Assembly: GCF_000761545.1 (NCBI RefSeq) | Contig: NZ_JPMY01000041.1 | Coordinates: forward strand, 90,244 to 154,243 | Reading direction: 5' to 3' | From: Pseudomonas sp. ML96 | GTDB lineage: Bacteria > Pseudomonadota > Gammaproteobacteria > Pseudomonadales > Pseudomonadaceae | Length of the DNA stretch: 64,000 nucleotides | Translations under genes and position numbers: made by a program | In this document: piece after piece, positions 63,217 through 64,000 of the stretch | Layout: every line of letters begins with the position of its first letter | How positions within the stretch are numbered: position 1 is the first letter of the stretch | Notes under the pieces: model-generated | Told to the model about the DNA's origin: nothing | Database searches by the model: none | The model's input: only the letters and a program-made list of their open reading frames with translations

Positions 63217-63891
63217 ATGACTGACAAGAAAGCCGTTGTACTCCTTTCCGGTGGCCTGGATTCGGCCACCGTCCTGGCCCAGGCCAAGGCGGCGGGCTTC
63301 GCCTGCTACAGCATGAGTTTCGATTACGGCCAGCGCCATCGCGCCGAGCTGCAGGCTGCCGAGCGCGTGGCCCAGCAGTTGGGCGTGGTCGAGCACAAGG
63401 TGATCGGCCTCAACCTCAACGGCATGGGTGGCTCGGCCCTGACCGATAGCAGCATTGCCGTGCCGGAGGCGCCCACCGAAGGTATCCCGGTGACCTATGT
63501 GCCGGCGCGCAACACGGTGTTCCTCTCCCTGGCGCTGGGCTGGGCCGAGGTGCTGGGCGCCCATGACATCTTCATCGGGGTCAATGCGGTGGATTATTCC
63601 GGCTACCCGGATTGCCGCCCCGAGTTCATCTCCGCCTTCGAGCGCATGGCCAATCTGGCGACCCGCGAGGGTGTGGAGGGCGAGGGCTTCCGCATCCAGG
63701 CGCCGCTGCAGGAATTGTCCAAGGCGCAGATCGTGCAGATCGGCCTGCAGCATGGTGTTGATTACGGGTTGACGGTGTCCTGCTACCAGGCCGATGACGA
63801 CGGCCGCGCCTGCGGCAAATGCGACAGCTGCCGCCTGCGTGCGGCCGGTTTCGTGGCGGCTGGAGTGGCAGATCCGACCCGTTACGCCTAA
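63217..63891 (+). CDS. queC: 7-cyano-7-deazaguanine synthase QueC
   Basis: A 224-residue PP-loop ATPase: AVVLLSGGLDSATVLAQA, FDYGQRHRAEL, PARNTVFLSLALGWAEVLGA, and the zinc-binding Cys set CYQADDDGRACGKCDSC. It makes preQ0 from CDG and ammonia. It follows queE by 14 nt; the ATG at 63217 is chosen over 63202 by family N-terminus. Confidence 0.95.
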   Translation: MTDKKAVVLLSGGLDSATVLAQAKAAGFACYSMSFDYGQRHRAELQAAERVAQQLGVVEHKVIGLNLNGMGGSALTDSSIAVPEAPTEGIPVTYVPARNTVFLSLALGWAEVLGAHDIFIGVNAVDYSGYPDCRPEFISAFERMANLATREGVEGEGFRIQAPLQELSKAQIVQIGLQHGVDYGLTVSCYQADDDGRACGKCDSCRLRAAGFVAAGVADPTRYA

Positions 63892-63948
63892 AATTTTCTC
63901 GCGGGGTGTTGATTTCCTGAATTAAATCAGTATCATGCGCTCCGCGTT

Positions 63949-64000
63949 GGGTCGTTAGCTCAGTCGGTAGAGCAGTTGGCTTTTAACCAATTGGTCGTAG
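63949..64000 (+). tRNA. tRNA-Lys (anticodon TTT), 5' part, cut by window end
   Basis: Starts GGGTCGTTAGCTCAG, D-loop TCGGTAGAGC, anticodon stem-loop TTGGCTTTTAACCAA with anticodon TTT, then the variable region. The T-arm and acceptor 3' strand lie beyond the window. This gene next to queC is a known island integration site in P. aeruginosa. Confidence 0.93.

Overview
The window is a chromosomal segment of a high-GC gammaproteobacterium of the genus Pseudomonas. Gene content and order follow, from memory, the P. aeruginosa PAO1 stretch from mprF/dinB to the tRNA-Lys after queC: dinB, ldhA, gacS, pirR-pirS-pirA, cysM, rlmD, relA, mazG, purN-purM, hda, wrbA, proS, oprD, slyX, dps, aspS, yebC, ruvCAB, tolQRAB-pal-cpoB, queE-queC. 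Several proteins differ clearly from PAO1 and extra genes are present, so I assign no species.

Layout. (1) 1-7.6 kb: truncated mprF, initiator tRNA-fMet, dinB, two small conserved genes, ldhA and the hybrid kinase gene gacS. (2) 7.7-15.4 kb: iron-siderophore block, with the PirR/PirS two-component system, the catecholate receptor PirA, and a four-gene cassette (periplasmic siderophore esterase, DUF3649, PepSY membrane protein, DUF3325) that I do not recall at this position in PAO1. (3) 15.5-26.7 kb: cysteine synthesis, rRNA methylation, stringent response, nucleotide pool cleaning, Rof, purine synthesis, DUF2066 and a PerM-family membrane protein. (4) 26.7-35.75 kb: an apparently complete filamentous prophage (Inoviridae, Pf-like order). 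(5) 35.8-51.9 kb: hda, wrbA, arsC, yihY, proS, oprD, HIT, slyX and several signalling proteins (PilZ, GGDEF, Hpt/HD-GYP). (6) 52.1-64.0 kb: aspS, yebC, ruvCAB, the Tol-Pal operon, queE/queC and the 5' part of a tRNA-Lys gene cut by the window end.

The most informative element is the prophage. An 8-bp direct repeat CTATAAAC lies inside the 3' end of perM and again just upstream of hda. Joining the flanks across it restores an open perM frame of 364 codons whose TGA overlaps the hda ATG (ATGA). Integration therefore split a perM-hda overlap, gave PerM a phage-encoded 12-residue tail in place of 19 native residues, and placed about 9.05 kb of phage DNA between the two genes. Paired TGTCGAA repeats at both phage ends look like integrase arm sites. 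The phage also shows three palindromic operators between repressor and early genes, helically phased repeats before rep, a cluster of GCCAAAG repeats before ssb, an unlisted 26-residue hydrophobic ORF between the coat and adsorption protein genes, and an unrecognised membrane-anchored cargo protein next to attR.
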